Of a stretch of DNA of 64,000 nt, positions 35,141 to 42,799 are shown piece after piece. Within the stretch, counting starts at the first letter, position 1; every line of letters starts with the position of its first letter. The notes under the pieces are model-generated. The model ran no database searches and was not told where the DNA came from. It saw nothing but the letters and a program-made list of their open reading frames with translations. The stretch covers positions 142,218 to 206,217 of the forward strand of contig NZ_JAKZGS010000006.1 in the NCBI RefSeq assembly GCF_022549695.1. The letters are read 5' to 3'. Source of the DNA: Belliella calami (GTDB lineage: Bacteria; Bacteroidota; Bacteroidia; Cytophagales; Cyclobacteriaceae). Position numbers and translations under genes: made by a program.

Positions 35141-36640
35141 ATGAGTAATCTTAAACAAAACGAAGTATGGTTCCTTACAGGGAGTCAGCATTTATATGGA
35201 GAAGAGACCCTTCGTCAAGTAGCGGAGCATTCTCAAATTATTGCAAAAGAACTCAATGATTCTGAAAATATAAGTGTCAGTATAGTATTCAAACCTACTG
35301 TAAAAACAACAGAAGAAATCTATGCAGTATTCCAAGAAGCAAACCAAAACACAAATTGTATTGGTGTGATCGCTTGGATGCACACTTTCTCGCCTGCCAA
35401 AATGTGGATAGGTGGATTGAAAATCCTTCAAAAACCAATGCTTCACCTCCACACCCAATTCAATAGAGATATTCCTTGGGACACAATTGATATGGATTTC
35501 ATGAACCTCAACCAAAGTGCCCATGGGGACAGGGAATTTGGGTTTATCGTATCTAGAATGAAAATCGAGCGAAAAGTAGTGGTTGGTCATTGGCAAGATC
35601 CGAATGTGAAAGCACAGATAGACACCTGGGCAAGGGCTGCTTCTGGATGGAATGATTGGCAGGGAGCCAAATTCGCAAGATTTGGAGACAACATGCGAAA
35701 TGTGGCTGTAACAGAAGGCGATAAGGTAGAAGCTGAATTGAAGTTTGGCTTTGCTGTGAACACTTTTGCCGTAGGTGATTTGGTCCAACTCATCAATGCT
35801 GCATCTGAGTCTGAAATCAAAGCACTTGTCGAGGAATATGAAGCTACTTATACCATTGCTGACAACTTGAAAGCAAATGGAGCGAAAAGAGCTTCCCTCA
35901 TCGATGCTGCCCAGATTGAAATAGGCATGCGCAAATTTTTAAAGGATGGAGGTTTCAAAGGCTTCACAAATACATTTGAAGATCTTCATGGAATGAAGCA
36001 ATTGCCAGGTATCGCTACACAGAGGTTGATGGCAGAGGGCTATGGCTACGCAGGTGAAGGTGATTGGAAAACTGCCGCTTTGGTGAGAGCCATGAAAGTA
36101 ATGGGAACAGGTCTCGAAGGTGGAAATGCTTTCATGGAAGACTACACTTATCATTTTGATCCAAGCAACAGCATGGTTCTTGGTGCCCATATGCTGGAAG
36201 TAGATCCTGTTTTGGCCAATGGAAAGCCTACCTGCGAAGTACATCCTCTCGGAATAGGTGGAAAAGAAGATCCTGTGAGATTGGTATTCAACGGCAAAGC
36301 TGGTGCTTCACTAAACGCCTCTTTGGTGGATATGGGAAATAGATTCAGGCTGGTAGTCAATGAAGTGGAAGCAGTAGAAGTACCTCAAGCCCTTCCGAAA
36401 CTCCCTGTAGCGAGAGTAATGTGGAAACCGCTTCCTGACATGAACACTGGCTGTGCAGGCTGGATATATGCTGGAGGTGCACATCATACATGCTTTAGCC
36501 AAAGTTTAACTACAGAGCATCTGACTGACTTCGCAAAAATCGCAGGTTTGGAAAATATTATAATCGATAAAGAAACAAACTTAAGACAACTCCAAAACGA
36601 AGTGAAATGGAGTGACGCTTTCTATCGATTAGGATTTTAA
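35141..36640 (+). CDS. araA: L-arabinose isomerase
   Basis: 499 aa, the typical AraA length. Metal-binding and catalytic residues are in place: Glu in [18 protein letters not shown], Glu in [20 protein letters not shown] with the nearby His, and His in [12 protein letters not shown]. The substrate region [16 protein letters not shown] is also standard. It converts L-arabinose to L-ribulose with Mn2+. It is cytoplasmic, co-transcribed with the symporter, and followed by a strong terminator. Confidence 0.96.
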   Translation: MSNLKQNEVWFLTGSQHLYGEETLRQVAEHSQIIAKELNDSENISVSIVFKPTVKTTEEIYAVFQEANQNTNCIGVIAWMHTFSPAKMWIGGLKILQKPMLHLHTQFNRDIPWDTIDMDFMNLNQSAHGDREFGFIVSRMKIERKVVVGHWQDPNVKAQIDTWARAASGWNDWQGAKFARFGDNMRNVAVTEGDKVEAELKFGFAVNTFAVGDLVQLINAASESEIKALVEEYEATYTIADNLKANGAKRASLIDAAQIEIGMRKFLKDGGFKGFTNTFEDLHGMKQLPGIATQRLMAEGYGYAGEGDWKTAALVRAMKVMGTGLEGGNAFMEDYTYHFDPSNSMVLGAHMLEVDPVLANGKPTCEVHPLGIGGKEDPVRLVFNGKAGASLNASLVDMGNRFRLVVNEVEAVEVPQALPKLPVARVMWKPLPDMNTGCAGWIYAGGAHHTCFSQSLTTEHLTDFAKIAGLENIIIDKETNLRQLQNEVKWSDAFYRLGF

Positions 36641-36662
36641 ATTGATTTGCCTTAATTATTTT

Positions 36663-36695
36663 AAAAGGAGTTCTGATTTGCAGAGCTCCTTTTTT
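36663..36695 (+). terminator. Rho-independent terminator after araA
   Basis: AAAAGGAGTTCTG pairs with CAGAGCTCCTTTT around ATTTG, with one mismatch and a T-run. It begins 23 bp past the araA stop. Confidence 0.8.
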
Positions 36696-36805
36696 GTTTT
36701 ACTGAAGGCTTTTTTGTCGTCTCAATATCATGTGCCCAACCATGGCTTGTGTCTCCACAAGCAATTATATTGAGCAAATAACCTTATCAGAATATACTTT
36801 AGAAG

Positions 36806-36829
36806 AAGGTCTGTGAGGACACAGACCTT
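36806..36829. repeat. AAGGTCTGTG palindrome, copy 1
   Basis: AAGGTCTGTG/CACAGACCTT, perfect 10-bp arms around AGGA, followed by another CACAGACCTTGGGG half-site. A second copy lies at 37908-37931. Confidence 0.6.
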
Positions 36830-36862
36830 GGGAGATTACACAGACCTTGGGGGTCAACTTGC

Positions 36863-37360
36863 TTATCTATGCTGATCAATTAAAATTACGTTACCATCGG
36901 GATCCGTCAACATGATACTGCCAGGTCCTTTAGTGTTTTGATCTACCTCTGATGATAATGAAATATTATATTTCTTTAAATGGCTTTGAATTTCTCTTAC
37001 ATCATCAAACTCGTTGATTTCTTGGGCATTTTCATCCCATCCTGGATTGAATGTCAAAATATTATTTTCAAACATCCCCTGAAATAACCCGATCAGGGAG
37101 TTTTCGTTTTTCATGATCAAATAATTCTTTTCAAAATCTCCTGCAAATACAGCAAAACCTAGTTTCTCATAGAATTCTTTGGAAGTTTTGAGATCTTTGA
37201 CGCTCAAACTGATGGAAAAAGCACCTAGTTTCATTTTTTCTGGGTTTAGATTAGTTTCTACTATTCTTGGTTTATTTTCCTCAAATACGAAATAATTGGA
37301 AATACATCCAAGCACAAAAGCTCCCGCTAGGCCAAATATTAATAACAAATGCTTCTTCAT
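36863..37360 (-). CDS. VOC-family protein with N-terminal membrane anchor
   Basis: 165 aa. A hydrophobic N-terminus (KHLLLIFGLAGAFVLGC) serves as membrane anchor or lipoprotein signal, with a possible lipobox Cys at about 19. A single glyoxalase/VOC domain follows (FSISLSVKDLKTSKEFYEKLGF, then GSIMLTDPDGNVILIDQH). Extracytoplasmic VOC proteins of this kind have no assigned reaction; metal ligands are not obvious. It is transcribed alone, downstream of the arabinose locus and unrelated to it. Confidence 0.75.
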   Translation of the reverse strand: MKKHLLLIFGLAGAFVLGCISNYFVFEENKPRIVETNLNPEKMKLGAFSISLSVKDLKTSKEFYEKLGFAVFAGDFEKNYLIMKNENSLIGLFQGMFENNILTFNPGWDENAQEINEFDDVREIQSHLKKYNISLSSEVDQNTKGPGSIMLTDPDGNVILIDQHR

Positions 37361-37460
37361 AGGAATGCTGGTTTAAAAGGAAAATACCGTAAAACCCCTT
37401 GGTTTACAGAGAAATCGAACTTTTCCCAACAGAAATTTACATGATTCTTTTCAAAAAGCA

Positions 37461-37637
37461 TTAATGTTTCAAACCTGAAAAATCAAACACTTCTATTTTA
37501 AGCTCATCTTCTTTGGTATTTGGATTGTCAGGATGATTCAAAAACAAATTCAATCCATCTTCACTCACAAAATAATGATGCGCCAAATATTTGGTTTGGG
37601 ATTTAAAAAATTGCTTTGAACCACTCTTTAGGTATAT
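37461..37637 (-). pseudogene. C-terminal remnant of an unidentified gene
   Basis: An open frame of 58 codons with no start codon, beginning IYLKSGSKQFFKSQ and ending KIEVFDFSGLKH before TAA. Composition is clearly protein-like (HPDNPNTKEDELKIEVFDF). The upstream side is cut off by an in-frame stop about 25 bp from the edge of a dispersed repeat (37661), which suggests the repeat's arrival or a nearby deletion removed the 5' part. Family not recognised. Confidence 0.55.
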
Positions 37638-37660
37638 TTATCTTAAAATGTTAATTAAAT

Positions 37661-37814
37661 TTTATGTGTATCCGCTTTCTTGCACGTAGCCAAACAATAG
37701 GATGGCGGTTGAACGATTTGTGGTTCTGTTGACAGTAAACTGTTGTCTGCCGACGAGTATCCGCAACTTACAAAGTTACTTTTTAACCAAGGTGCAACAT
37801 TGCGGATACTCATA
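37661..37814 (+). repeat. Dispersed TATCCGC/GCGGATA repeat, copy 2 (best preserved)
   Basis: Outer ends ATGTGTATCCGC and GCGGATACTCAT form an inverted repeat. The right half alone forms a hairpin with a perfect 12-bp stem, GAGTATCCGCAA (37755-37766) with TTGCGGATACTC (37800-37811). Internal landmarks are CTTTCTTGCACGTAGCCAA and ACAGTAAACTGTTGTC. No ORF. Confidence 0.75.
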
Positions 37815-37907
37815 TTAAATTTTGTGATGATTCTTTAGACCAAATGCCAAGGAAGAAATTGATTGATTTTTGGAACAGAGACCATGGTTAGGGTTATGTA
37901 TTAACAT

Positions 37908-37931
37908 AAGGTCTGTGGGGACACAGACCTT
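37908..37931. repeat. AAGGTCTGTG palindrome, copy 2
   Basis: AAGGTCTGTG and CACAGACCTT around GGGA, differing from the copy at 36806 by one loop base. Confidence 0.6.
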
Positions 37932-37938
37932 GAGGCAC

Positions 37939-37970
37939 AAAAAAAGCCAACGATTCCGCTGGCTATTTTT
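37939..37970 (-). terminator. Terminator of the Mhq-like operon
   Basis: On the minus strand AGCCAGCG and CGTTGGCT pair (one G-U) around GAAT and are followed by seven T. It lies just past the 3' end of the esterase gene. Confidence 0.7.
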
Positions 37971-37991
37971 CATAATTATAAGAAACAAATA

Positions 37992-38609
37992 TTAATTTTT
38001 TGATAGGATATTGACATTTACCCAATCAATCTCTTCCTGTCGAATTGTATGGTTTGTATCTTGAAAGATCAATGTTTTGGTGGCAGCGCCCATTTTTTCC
38101 ATGATCTCTATCGATTTTTCGATCCTAGACAGAGGTACGTGCATATCTTTATAGCTTGAACCTATGAAAATTGGTGTTCCTGAAAATGTACCTGAGTACT
38201 TTGAAAGATCGATTTTTTCACCAATCAAACCTCCTGTGAAAGCTATTACCCCTCCATATTTTTTGGCATTTCTAGATGTATATTCCAATGAAAGACAGGC
38301 TCCCTGCGAAAATCCTATAAAATAGATTTGATCAGATGAAATTCCAGCTGAAGTAGCTTCCTCTACCAATTCCCCTACTGCATGCAAAGCGTGCGTCAAT
38401 GAAGGCTCGTTGTTTTGATCGGGAGCCATAAAGCTATACGGATACCAGGTATTCCCAACTGCTTGCGGTGCCAATATCGCAAAATCTTCCAAATCTAGAT
38501 AATCTTTAAGTCCTATAATACTATCAGCCGATGCTCCTCTGCCGTGAAGCATAATTGCAACTTTTTTAGCTTTATCCAGTGTAGTTCCAGTTCTCTTTAT
38601 TTCAGACAT
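37992..38609 (-). CDS. Alpha/beta hydrolase, phospholipase/carboxylesterase type (MhqD-like)
   Basis: 205 aa, cytoplasmic. Nucleophile elbow GFSQGACLS near residue 100, oxyanion region MLHGRGASADSI near 21, and His in FQDTNHTIRQEE; the Asp is in the PIFIGSSYKDMHVP segment. It belongs to the small carboxylesterase family that includes MhqD, which acts in quinone and thiol-stress defence in Bacillus. Its ATG overlaps the stop of the upstream ring-cleaving dioxygenase by 8 bp. That is the same gene pairing as mhq loci, so the role is assigned by family and context. Confidence 0.85.
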   Translation of the reverse strand: MSEIKRTGTTLDKAKKVAIMLHGRGASADSIIGLKDYLDLEDFAILAPQAVGNTWYPYSFMAPDQNNEPSLTHALHAVGELVEEATSAGISSDQIYFIGFSQGACLSLEYTSRNAKKYGGVIAFTGGLIGEKIDLSKYSGTFSGTPIFIGSSYKDMHVPLSRIEKSIEIMEKMGAATKTLIFQDTNHTIRQEEIDWVNVNILSKN

Positions 38610-39552
38610 ATTTCTCTACGTTTAATTGTACTTTGGCCAATTTCGGTTCGATCTTATCTCTGTGTACTTCTGCCCAATCAGGCAATTTGAGTAATTCTCC
38701 CAAATGTGCTTCATCTTCGTCAATGGCAAAACCAGGTTCGTCTGTGGCTATTTCAAACAAAACCCCACCTGGCTCTCTGAAGTAAATGGATGTAAAATAG
38801 TTTCTATCTTTTACTTCCGTCACCTGATAGCCATTATTCATTAAGATCTTCTGAACCTCCAATTGTGAAGCAGCGTTGGCTGTCCTGAAAGCGATGTGGT
38901 GAATTGTTCCTGCACTCTGGACTCCCTGACGACCATTTTTATCTAGGACGATATCTACAATATCACCTGGTTTTCCTTCTGTACCATAACGGTAGCGACC
39001 TTCTTCCTCTGCTATGAATTTATAATCCATAAATTGGGTGAGCAACTTCTCTGTAAGTTCTTTTGCTCTGAGATTGAGGGTCGCACCATAAAATCCTTTG
39101 ATGACGTGTTCTTTTGGAATAAATCCATAAGTCCATCCATTTCTAGAATCATTATTATTGGCCACTAGTTCTATTCCCATACCATCATGATCCTCAAACC
39201 TTATCAGCTTATCCCCAAATCTTGTCAAAACATCCGATGTTGGAATATTGTATTTTGCCAATCTTTCCTTCCAATATCCAAGTGAGTCGATTGATACAGA
39301 AAATGCCGTATAAGTCATCTCTCCTGTTCCTTTTGTACCCTTCCTAGCCCCGTCAAAGGGAAAGGTTGTAAAAACTGTCCCAGGAGTACCGAGTTCATCT
39401 CCAAAGTAGAAATGATATACATCTGGAGAATCAAAGTTGATTGTCTTTTTGACAAGCCTCAAACCAAGGATTCCTGTGTAGAAATCTACATTTTTTTGAG
39501 GATTTCCGGCTATTGCCGTGATATGGTGGATACCTGTGATTAGTGCTGCCAT
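38602..39552 (-). CDS. Ring-cleaving dioxygenase, VOC family (MhqO-like)
   Basis: 316 aa with two duplicated VOC modules: GIHHITAIAGNPQKNVDFYT at the start and GTIHHIAFRTANAASQLEV near residue 215. Metal ligands His7/8-type, His in the second GTIHHIAF and Glu in GGVLFEIATDEPGF are present. Length and the FYTGILGLRLVKKTINFD opening match MhqA/MhqO-type proteins, which are implicated in hydroquinone or catechol breakdown. It overlaps the esterase gene. A terminator-like hairpin separates it from yceI, so it may also have its own promoter. Confidence 0.88.
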   Translation of the reverse strand: MAALITGIHHITAIAGNPQKNVDFYTGILGLRLVKKTINFDSPDVYHFYFGDELGTPGTVFTTFPFDGARKGTKGTGEMTYTAFSVSIDSLGYWKERLAKYNIPTSDVLTRFGDKLIRFEDHDGMGIELVANNNDSRNGWTYGFIPKEHVIKGFYGATLNLRAKELTEKLLTQFMDYKFIAEEEGRYRYGTEGKPGDIVDIVLDKNGRQGVQSAGTIHHIAFRTANAASQLEVQKILMNNGYQVTEVKDRNYFTSIYFREPGGVLFEIATDEPGFAIDEDEAHLGELLKLPDWAEVHRDKIEPKLAKVQLNVEKYV

Positions 39553-39579
39553 GATAGTTTTGGTTATTTCTTTTGATAA

Positions 39580-39613
39580 AAGAGGCTGAAGGCTTTTAAG
39601 CTTTCAGCCTCTT
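39580..39613 (-). terminator. Terminator or attenuator between yceI and the dioxygenase gene
   Basis: AAGAGGCTGAA (39580-39590) pairs with TTCAGCCTCTT (39603-39613). The minus-strand T-run is short. It could allow partial read-through into the dioxygenase gene. Confidence 0.6.
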
Positions 39614-39667
39614 ATTGAATTTTGATTTATTGATTAATTTGTACAGTAAATTATGATCTGTACGAAA

Positions 39668-40186
39668 CTATTGTTTTACCAATTGCACACTCAAGATGAT
39701 TCTAACTGCATCAGATACAACTACCGAACCAGCTTCTGTCACTGCATTCCATTTCAAGTTGAAATCTTTTCTACTGATTTTCCCTTCGATTTCAAATCCT
39801 GCCTTGGTATTTCCGTAAGGATCTCCTGCAACACCACCGAAGTCAACATCAAGTTCTACTGCTTTGGTCACTTCTCTGATAGTCAAATCACCTTTCAATT
39901 TGTCACCTTTTACTACTCCTGAGAAAGAAAGTTTTGGATATTCGCCAGCATTGAAAAAATCATCTGATTTCAAATGTCCATCTCTATCTGCCTGGTTGGT
40001 ATCAATGCTATCAACATCTGCTGTGAATGAAACTTTTGCTCCACTGAAATCATCCGACGTAGATTCTGCCGAACCTTCAAATTTTCTAAAATAACCTGTT
40101 ACTGTAGAGATTACCAAGTGCTTAACTTTGAAAGAAACTTCTGAATGTGTAGGGTCAATTGCCCATTTTGTTGTTGTAGTACTCAT
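39668..40186 (-). CDS. YceI-family protein
   Basis: 172 aa lipocalin-like beta-barrel of the YceI family, which binds isoprenoid or amphiphilic molecules. Family marks are KWAIDPTHSEVSFKVKHLV at the start, GYFRKFEGS and LTIREVTKAVELDVDFGG. No signal peptide is visible, so this is a cytoplasmic member, unlike E. coli YceI. An 18-bp site identical to the one in front of marR lies 66 bp upstream, so it is probably the first structural gene under MarR control. Quinone or lipid binding is a guess. Confidence 0.9.
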   Translation of the reverse strand: MSTTTTKWAIDPTHSEVSFKVKHLVISTVTGYFRKFEGSAESTSDDFSGAKVSFTADVDSIDTNQADRDGHLKSDDFFNAGEYPKLSFSGVVKGDKLKGDLTIREVTKAVELDVDFGGVAGDPYGNTKAGFEIEGKISRKDFNLKWNAVTEAGSVVVSDAVRIILSVQLVKQ

Positions 40187-40251
40187 GATTGTTAATTTAG
40201 TTTAGTTTTTAGTTATGAATGATTAATATTGGTTCTTATTACTGTTTTTAC

Positions 40252-40269
40252 ATTAAATGTATATACACA
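40252..40269. promoter_or_regulatory. Candidate MarR operator upstream of yceI
   Basis: ATTAAATGTATATACACA, containing the perfect palindrome TGTATATACA (40258-40267). Identical to the site at 40755-40772. It overlaps a minus-strand TACATTTA that resembles a -7 box, so a bound repressor would block the promoter. Confidence 0.7.
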
Positions 40270-40285
40270 TATAGGGGTAAAAAAA

Positions 40286-40735
40286 TTACCCTCGGAGCTT
40301 GTCTAACAAAGCATTGAGCTGAATTGTTTCTTCTTCTGTAAGATTTACGAGCTGCCTATTGAATCCATAAACAGCAGATTCCAAAACCTTTAGAATTTCC
40401 AGCCCCTTTTCGGTAATCATAATATCTACTTGCCGCCTGTCAGAAGGGCATTCTTCCCGAATGACCAATTCCTTTTGCTTTAGCTTCTCTACAAGTCTTG
40501 AAGCATTGGACATTTTATTTAGCATCCTCTCCTGAATTGAAGAAACAGTAATTGGTTTACCATTTTGGCCTCTCAAGATTCTCAATACATTGTACTGTTC
40601 TGGAGATAGACCCAAAGGTTTAAACAAAGAACTTTGATTGGAAACTATATAGCTGTTAGTATATAGAAGATTGACAACCGTCTTGTTATAAGGATCCTTG
40701 AATTCCTTTTGTTTGATTGCTTCTTCTATTCTCAT
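40286..40735 (-). CDS. MarR-family transcriptional regulator
   Basis: 149 aa winged-helix protein with the MarR layout: LGLSPEQYNVLRILRGQ, recognition helix region ITVSSIQERMLNKMSNASRL, the wing ECPSDRRQVDIMITEKG, and dimerising helices at both ends. It carries a single Cys near the wing, a possible redox or quinone sensor as in MhqR/OhrR-type proteins (inference). The same operator-like site precedes this gene and yceI, so it probably represses itself and the yceI-dioxygenase-esterase genes. Confidence 0.9.
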   Translation of the reverse strand: MRIEEAIKQKEFKDPYNKTVVNLLYTNSYIVSNQSSLFKPLGLSPEQYNVLRILRGQNGKPITVSSIQERMLNKMSNASRLVEKLKQKELVIREECPSDRRQVDIMITEKGLEILKVLESAVYGFNRQLVNLTEEETIQLNALLDKLRG

Positions 40736-40754
40736 TTGTATTTATTGCTTTTGT

Positions 40755-40772
40755 ATTAAATGTATATACACA
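40755..40772. promoter_or_regulatory. Candidate MarR autoregulatory operator
   Basis: Second copy of the 18-bp site with palindrome TGTATATACA (40761-40770), 20 bp upstream of the marR ATG. It also overlaps a minus-strand TACATTTA. An 18/18 match over two promoters is strong support for a shared operator. Confidence 0.7.
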
Positions 40773-40822
40773 CAAAAGTAAGGAAAAGTTTCAAGATTGC
40801 TAAAATATTTAATTTTATTTTG

Positions 40823-41635
40823 TCATTTTTTGAAATTGAAAACCTGAAGCCAATCTGAAAGTCGGGAATTGATCTGTTCAGGCCTTTCTACTGTACTACT
40901 ATGTCCAGCCCCCTGAACTACGTGTAAGGTTGCATTGGGGATTGCCATTTGGATAAATTTTGCTTTTTCAGGTTTCGTCGCTACATCTTCATCCCCTACC
41001 AAGATCATTGTCGGGCATTTGATAGATCTAATTTCCTCTTCTACTCCTTTTCTGTAGATCACGGCATCTACAGATTTGGTGATAGATTTTTTATTGGATT
41101 TCAATTCGTTGTACCACTTTTTATACAGCTCTTTATTTTTAGGGTTCTCTAGCCAGCTTTCAGCAAACATAATTTTCATGACTGATTTGGCGACTGAAGG
41201 AACTACCCCAAACCAACGAACTACTCCATTTAGTAATTTATACTTTGGTAGGTTTTCTACAGGTTCTGCATTCGCAGAAGTCTCTAAGAGAATCAAGGAT
41301 TTGATCAAGTGCGGATACCTGACTGCCAAACGCATCCCAACAAAGCCCCCCATTGACAACCCAACAAAATGTACCGCCTTACCTGCAAGCTGATTGATCA
41401 ATTCAACAGCGTCTTCTGTAAGCAAGTCCATATCATAGGTACCATCACTTACCTCTGACTGCCCTTGGCCTCTATGGTCGTAAGCGATGATTGTGTATTC
41501 TTTTTTGAAAAATTCAATTTGATCCAAAAATATCTTATGACTCCATAGCAAGCCATGAGAGAAAACTATGATTTCCTCACCAATTCCTTCTTTGACATAA
41601 TAGAGTTTTACATCTTTTGCTTGCAAATATGGCAT
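40823..41635 (-). CDS. Alpha/beta hydrolase
   Basis: 270 aa, cytoplasmic. Catalytic triad visible: Ser in FVGLSMGGFVGM, Asp in LVGDEDVATKPEKA, His in QGAGHSSTVERPEQ; oxyanion motif SHGLLWSHK. The cap domain resembles lactonase and esterase types (beta-ketoadipate enol-lactonase-like). It lies upstream of marR in the same direction, so it may belong to the same aromatic or quinone detoxification group. The substrate is not known. Confidence 0.85.
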   Translation of the reverse strand: MPYLQAKDVKLYYVKEGIGEEIIVFSHGLLWSHKIFLDQIEFFKKEYTIIAYDHRGQGQSEVSDGTYDMDLLTEDAVELINQLAGKAVHFVGLSMGGFVGMRLAVRYPHLIKSLILLETSANAEPVENLPKYKLLNGVVRWFGVVPSVAKSVMKIMFAESWLENPKNKELYKKWYNELKSNKKSITKSVDAVIYRKGVEEEIRSIKCPTMILVGDEDVATKPEKAKFIQMAIPNATLHVVQGAGHSSTVERPEQINSRLSDWLQVFNFKK

Positions 41636-41703
41636 AACCTAGTAATTAAGGGTCTAATCTAAGTTATACGTAAAATTAGCTAGTAAGTATTACAAAATCG
41701 ACT

Positions 41704-42156
41704 TTACTTTCTGAAAGTGTAACGAATTCCAATATTTGCCCGAAGATTTGCATATCCTTCATCTACAAAAATATTAGGTGTGGCTTCTATCAAAAATGCA
41801 AAGTTCCTATGATTCTCTATAGGCTTGATAGTCAAACCAAGTGGTAAACCAGCCCTAACTTGATCGTAAAAATAATACCCAAGCATCACTCCAACATGAA
41901 AATTGAACCAATCATCTTTATATATATTTCTATTGAAATGCCCTTCGATTCCAAAGCTGCTATTTAAAACATCATTTGCACCAAATCGGATCTCACCAAA
42001 ATATTTCCTATCCAAATTTGTTCCTATACCAACTTGACCCATAAGGCCACTATGATAGACTCCCGCAAATTCAGGGCGCAAAGCACTTTGGGAAAACGAA
42101 TGATTAGAAACAATTGCCAAAAGCACTAAACTTGTAAAAAACACTTTCTTAAACAT
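41704..42156 (-). CDS. Small outer-membrane beta-barrel protein
   Basis: 150 aa with signal peptide (SLVLLAIVSNHSFSQ). Alternating aromatic and glycine-rich strands (GLMGQVGIGTNLDRKYFGEI, FNFHVGVMLGYYFYDQ) end in ANIGIRYTFRK, an outer-membrane C-terminal signature. It probably forms an 8-stranded barrel; ligand and role unknown. It stands alone before a 640-bp repeat-rich gap. Confidence 0.7.
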   Translation of the reverse strand: MFKKVFFTSLVLLAIVSNHSFSQSALRPEFAGVYHSGLMGQVGIGTNLDRKYFGEIRFGANDVLNSSFGIEGHFNRNIYKDDWFNFHVGVMLGYYFYDQVRAGLPLGLTIKPIENHRNFAFLIEATPNIFVDEGYANLRANIGIRYTFRK

Positions 42157-42318
42157 AACTAAGGTTATTTTTTACGAAAGATAAGAATGAATTTTTATGT
42201 ATCAATTATTTCAAAGAATGTATCACAAAAAATCAAACCTAAGTCGTCTCCATCATCAACTTTAATTCATGATTAGCAATCTTGAGATCCTCCAAGGACA
42301 AATTAATCGGAGTGTCTC

Positions 42319-42576
42319 GTCCTGAAAATGGTTGACACTTTTTTTTATTTAAAATAGAGGAATTCAACCCGCTTCGGGGTTGTTGTTTCCTTGATTATCA
42401 TTTATCCCCGGGTTATGACCCGGGGTTCCGCCACGGCGGACAAGTATTTAAAGTTTAACCCTGCCTGCAGCAGGCGGGCACTTTGTGGTTTTAACCTCGT
42501 TAATTGCGTCTTGCTTCTGGCTCGCTTCTTTGTCGCGTCTTCCCTGTCGCGTCCTGAAATTACTTGACACTTTTTT
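42319..42576. mobile_element. Two direct copies of an IS-end-like sequence
   Basis: GTCCTGAAAATGGTTGACAC plus TTTTTT (42319-42344) and GTCCTGAAATTACTTGACAC plus TTTTTT (42551-42576) match at most positions, in the same orientation. Such TGTCAA-nnnn-TTTCAGGAC ends resemble terminal sequences of insertion elements. No transposase remains. The intervening DNA is the multi-hairpin repeat, so this looks like debris from repeated insertion. Confidence 0.4.
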
Positions 42577-42720
42577 ATTGATTTCTCTTTATTTCCGATA
42601 GCCATTCAATTGCCTCCCGATAAGGATGCGGGACAGGCTTTTCAGGGCAAACGTTCAACTGAAATCTTTTTAGACATCGGGTCATGACCCGATGCTTGGA
42701 TCATAAGCCCTTTCAGGGCT
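42365..42720. repeat. Second multi-hairpin intergenic repeat
   Basis: Successive inverted repeats: CAACCC/GGGTTG (42365-42382), CCCCGGGT/ACCCGGGG (42406-42425), CCGCC/GGCGG (42428-42439), a CCTGCctgcaGCAGG type repeat (about 42460-42478), the perfect 18-bp palindrome at 42676-42693 (ATCGGGTCA and complement), and AGCCCT/AGGGCT (42706-42720). The design matches 1761-1966. No ORF is credible in 42157-42799. Confidence 0.6.
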
Positions 42721-42722
42721 AT

Positions 42723-42757
42723 CTTGAGTCTTGAGTCTTGAGTCTTGTGTCTTGTGT
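42723..42757. repeat. Short tandem repeat of TCTTGAG/TCTTGTG
   Basis: Five consecutive heptamers: three TCTTGAG followed by two TCTTGTG variants. A likely site of slippage-based length change, 45 bp from the 3' end of the ABC permease gene. Confidence 0.75.
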
Positions 42758-42799
42758 CACCCTTCTCTCGATTCTTGCCTCTAGCATCTCTCCTCTCCA

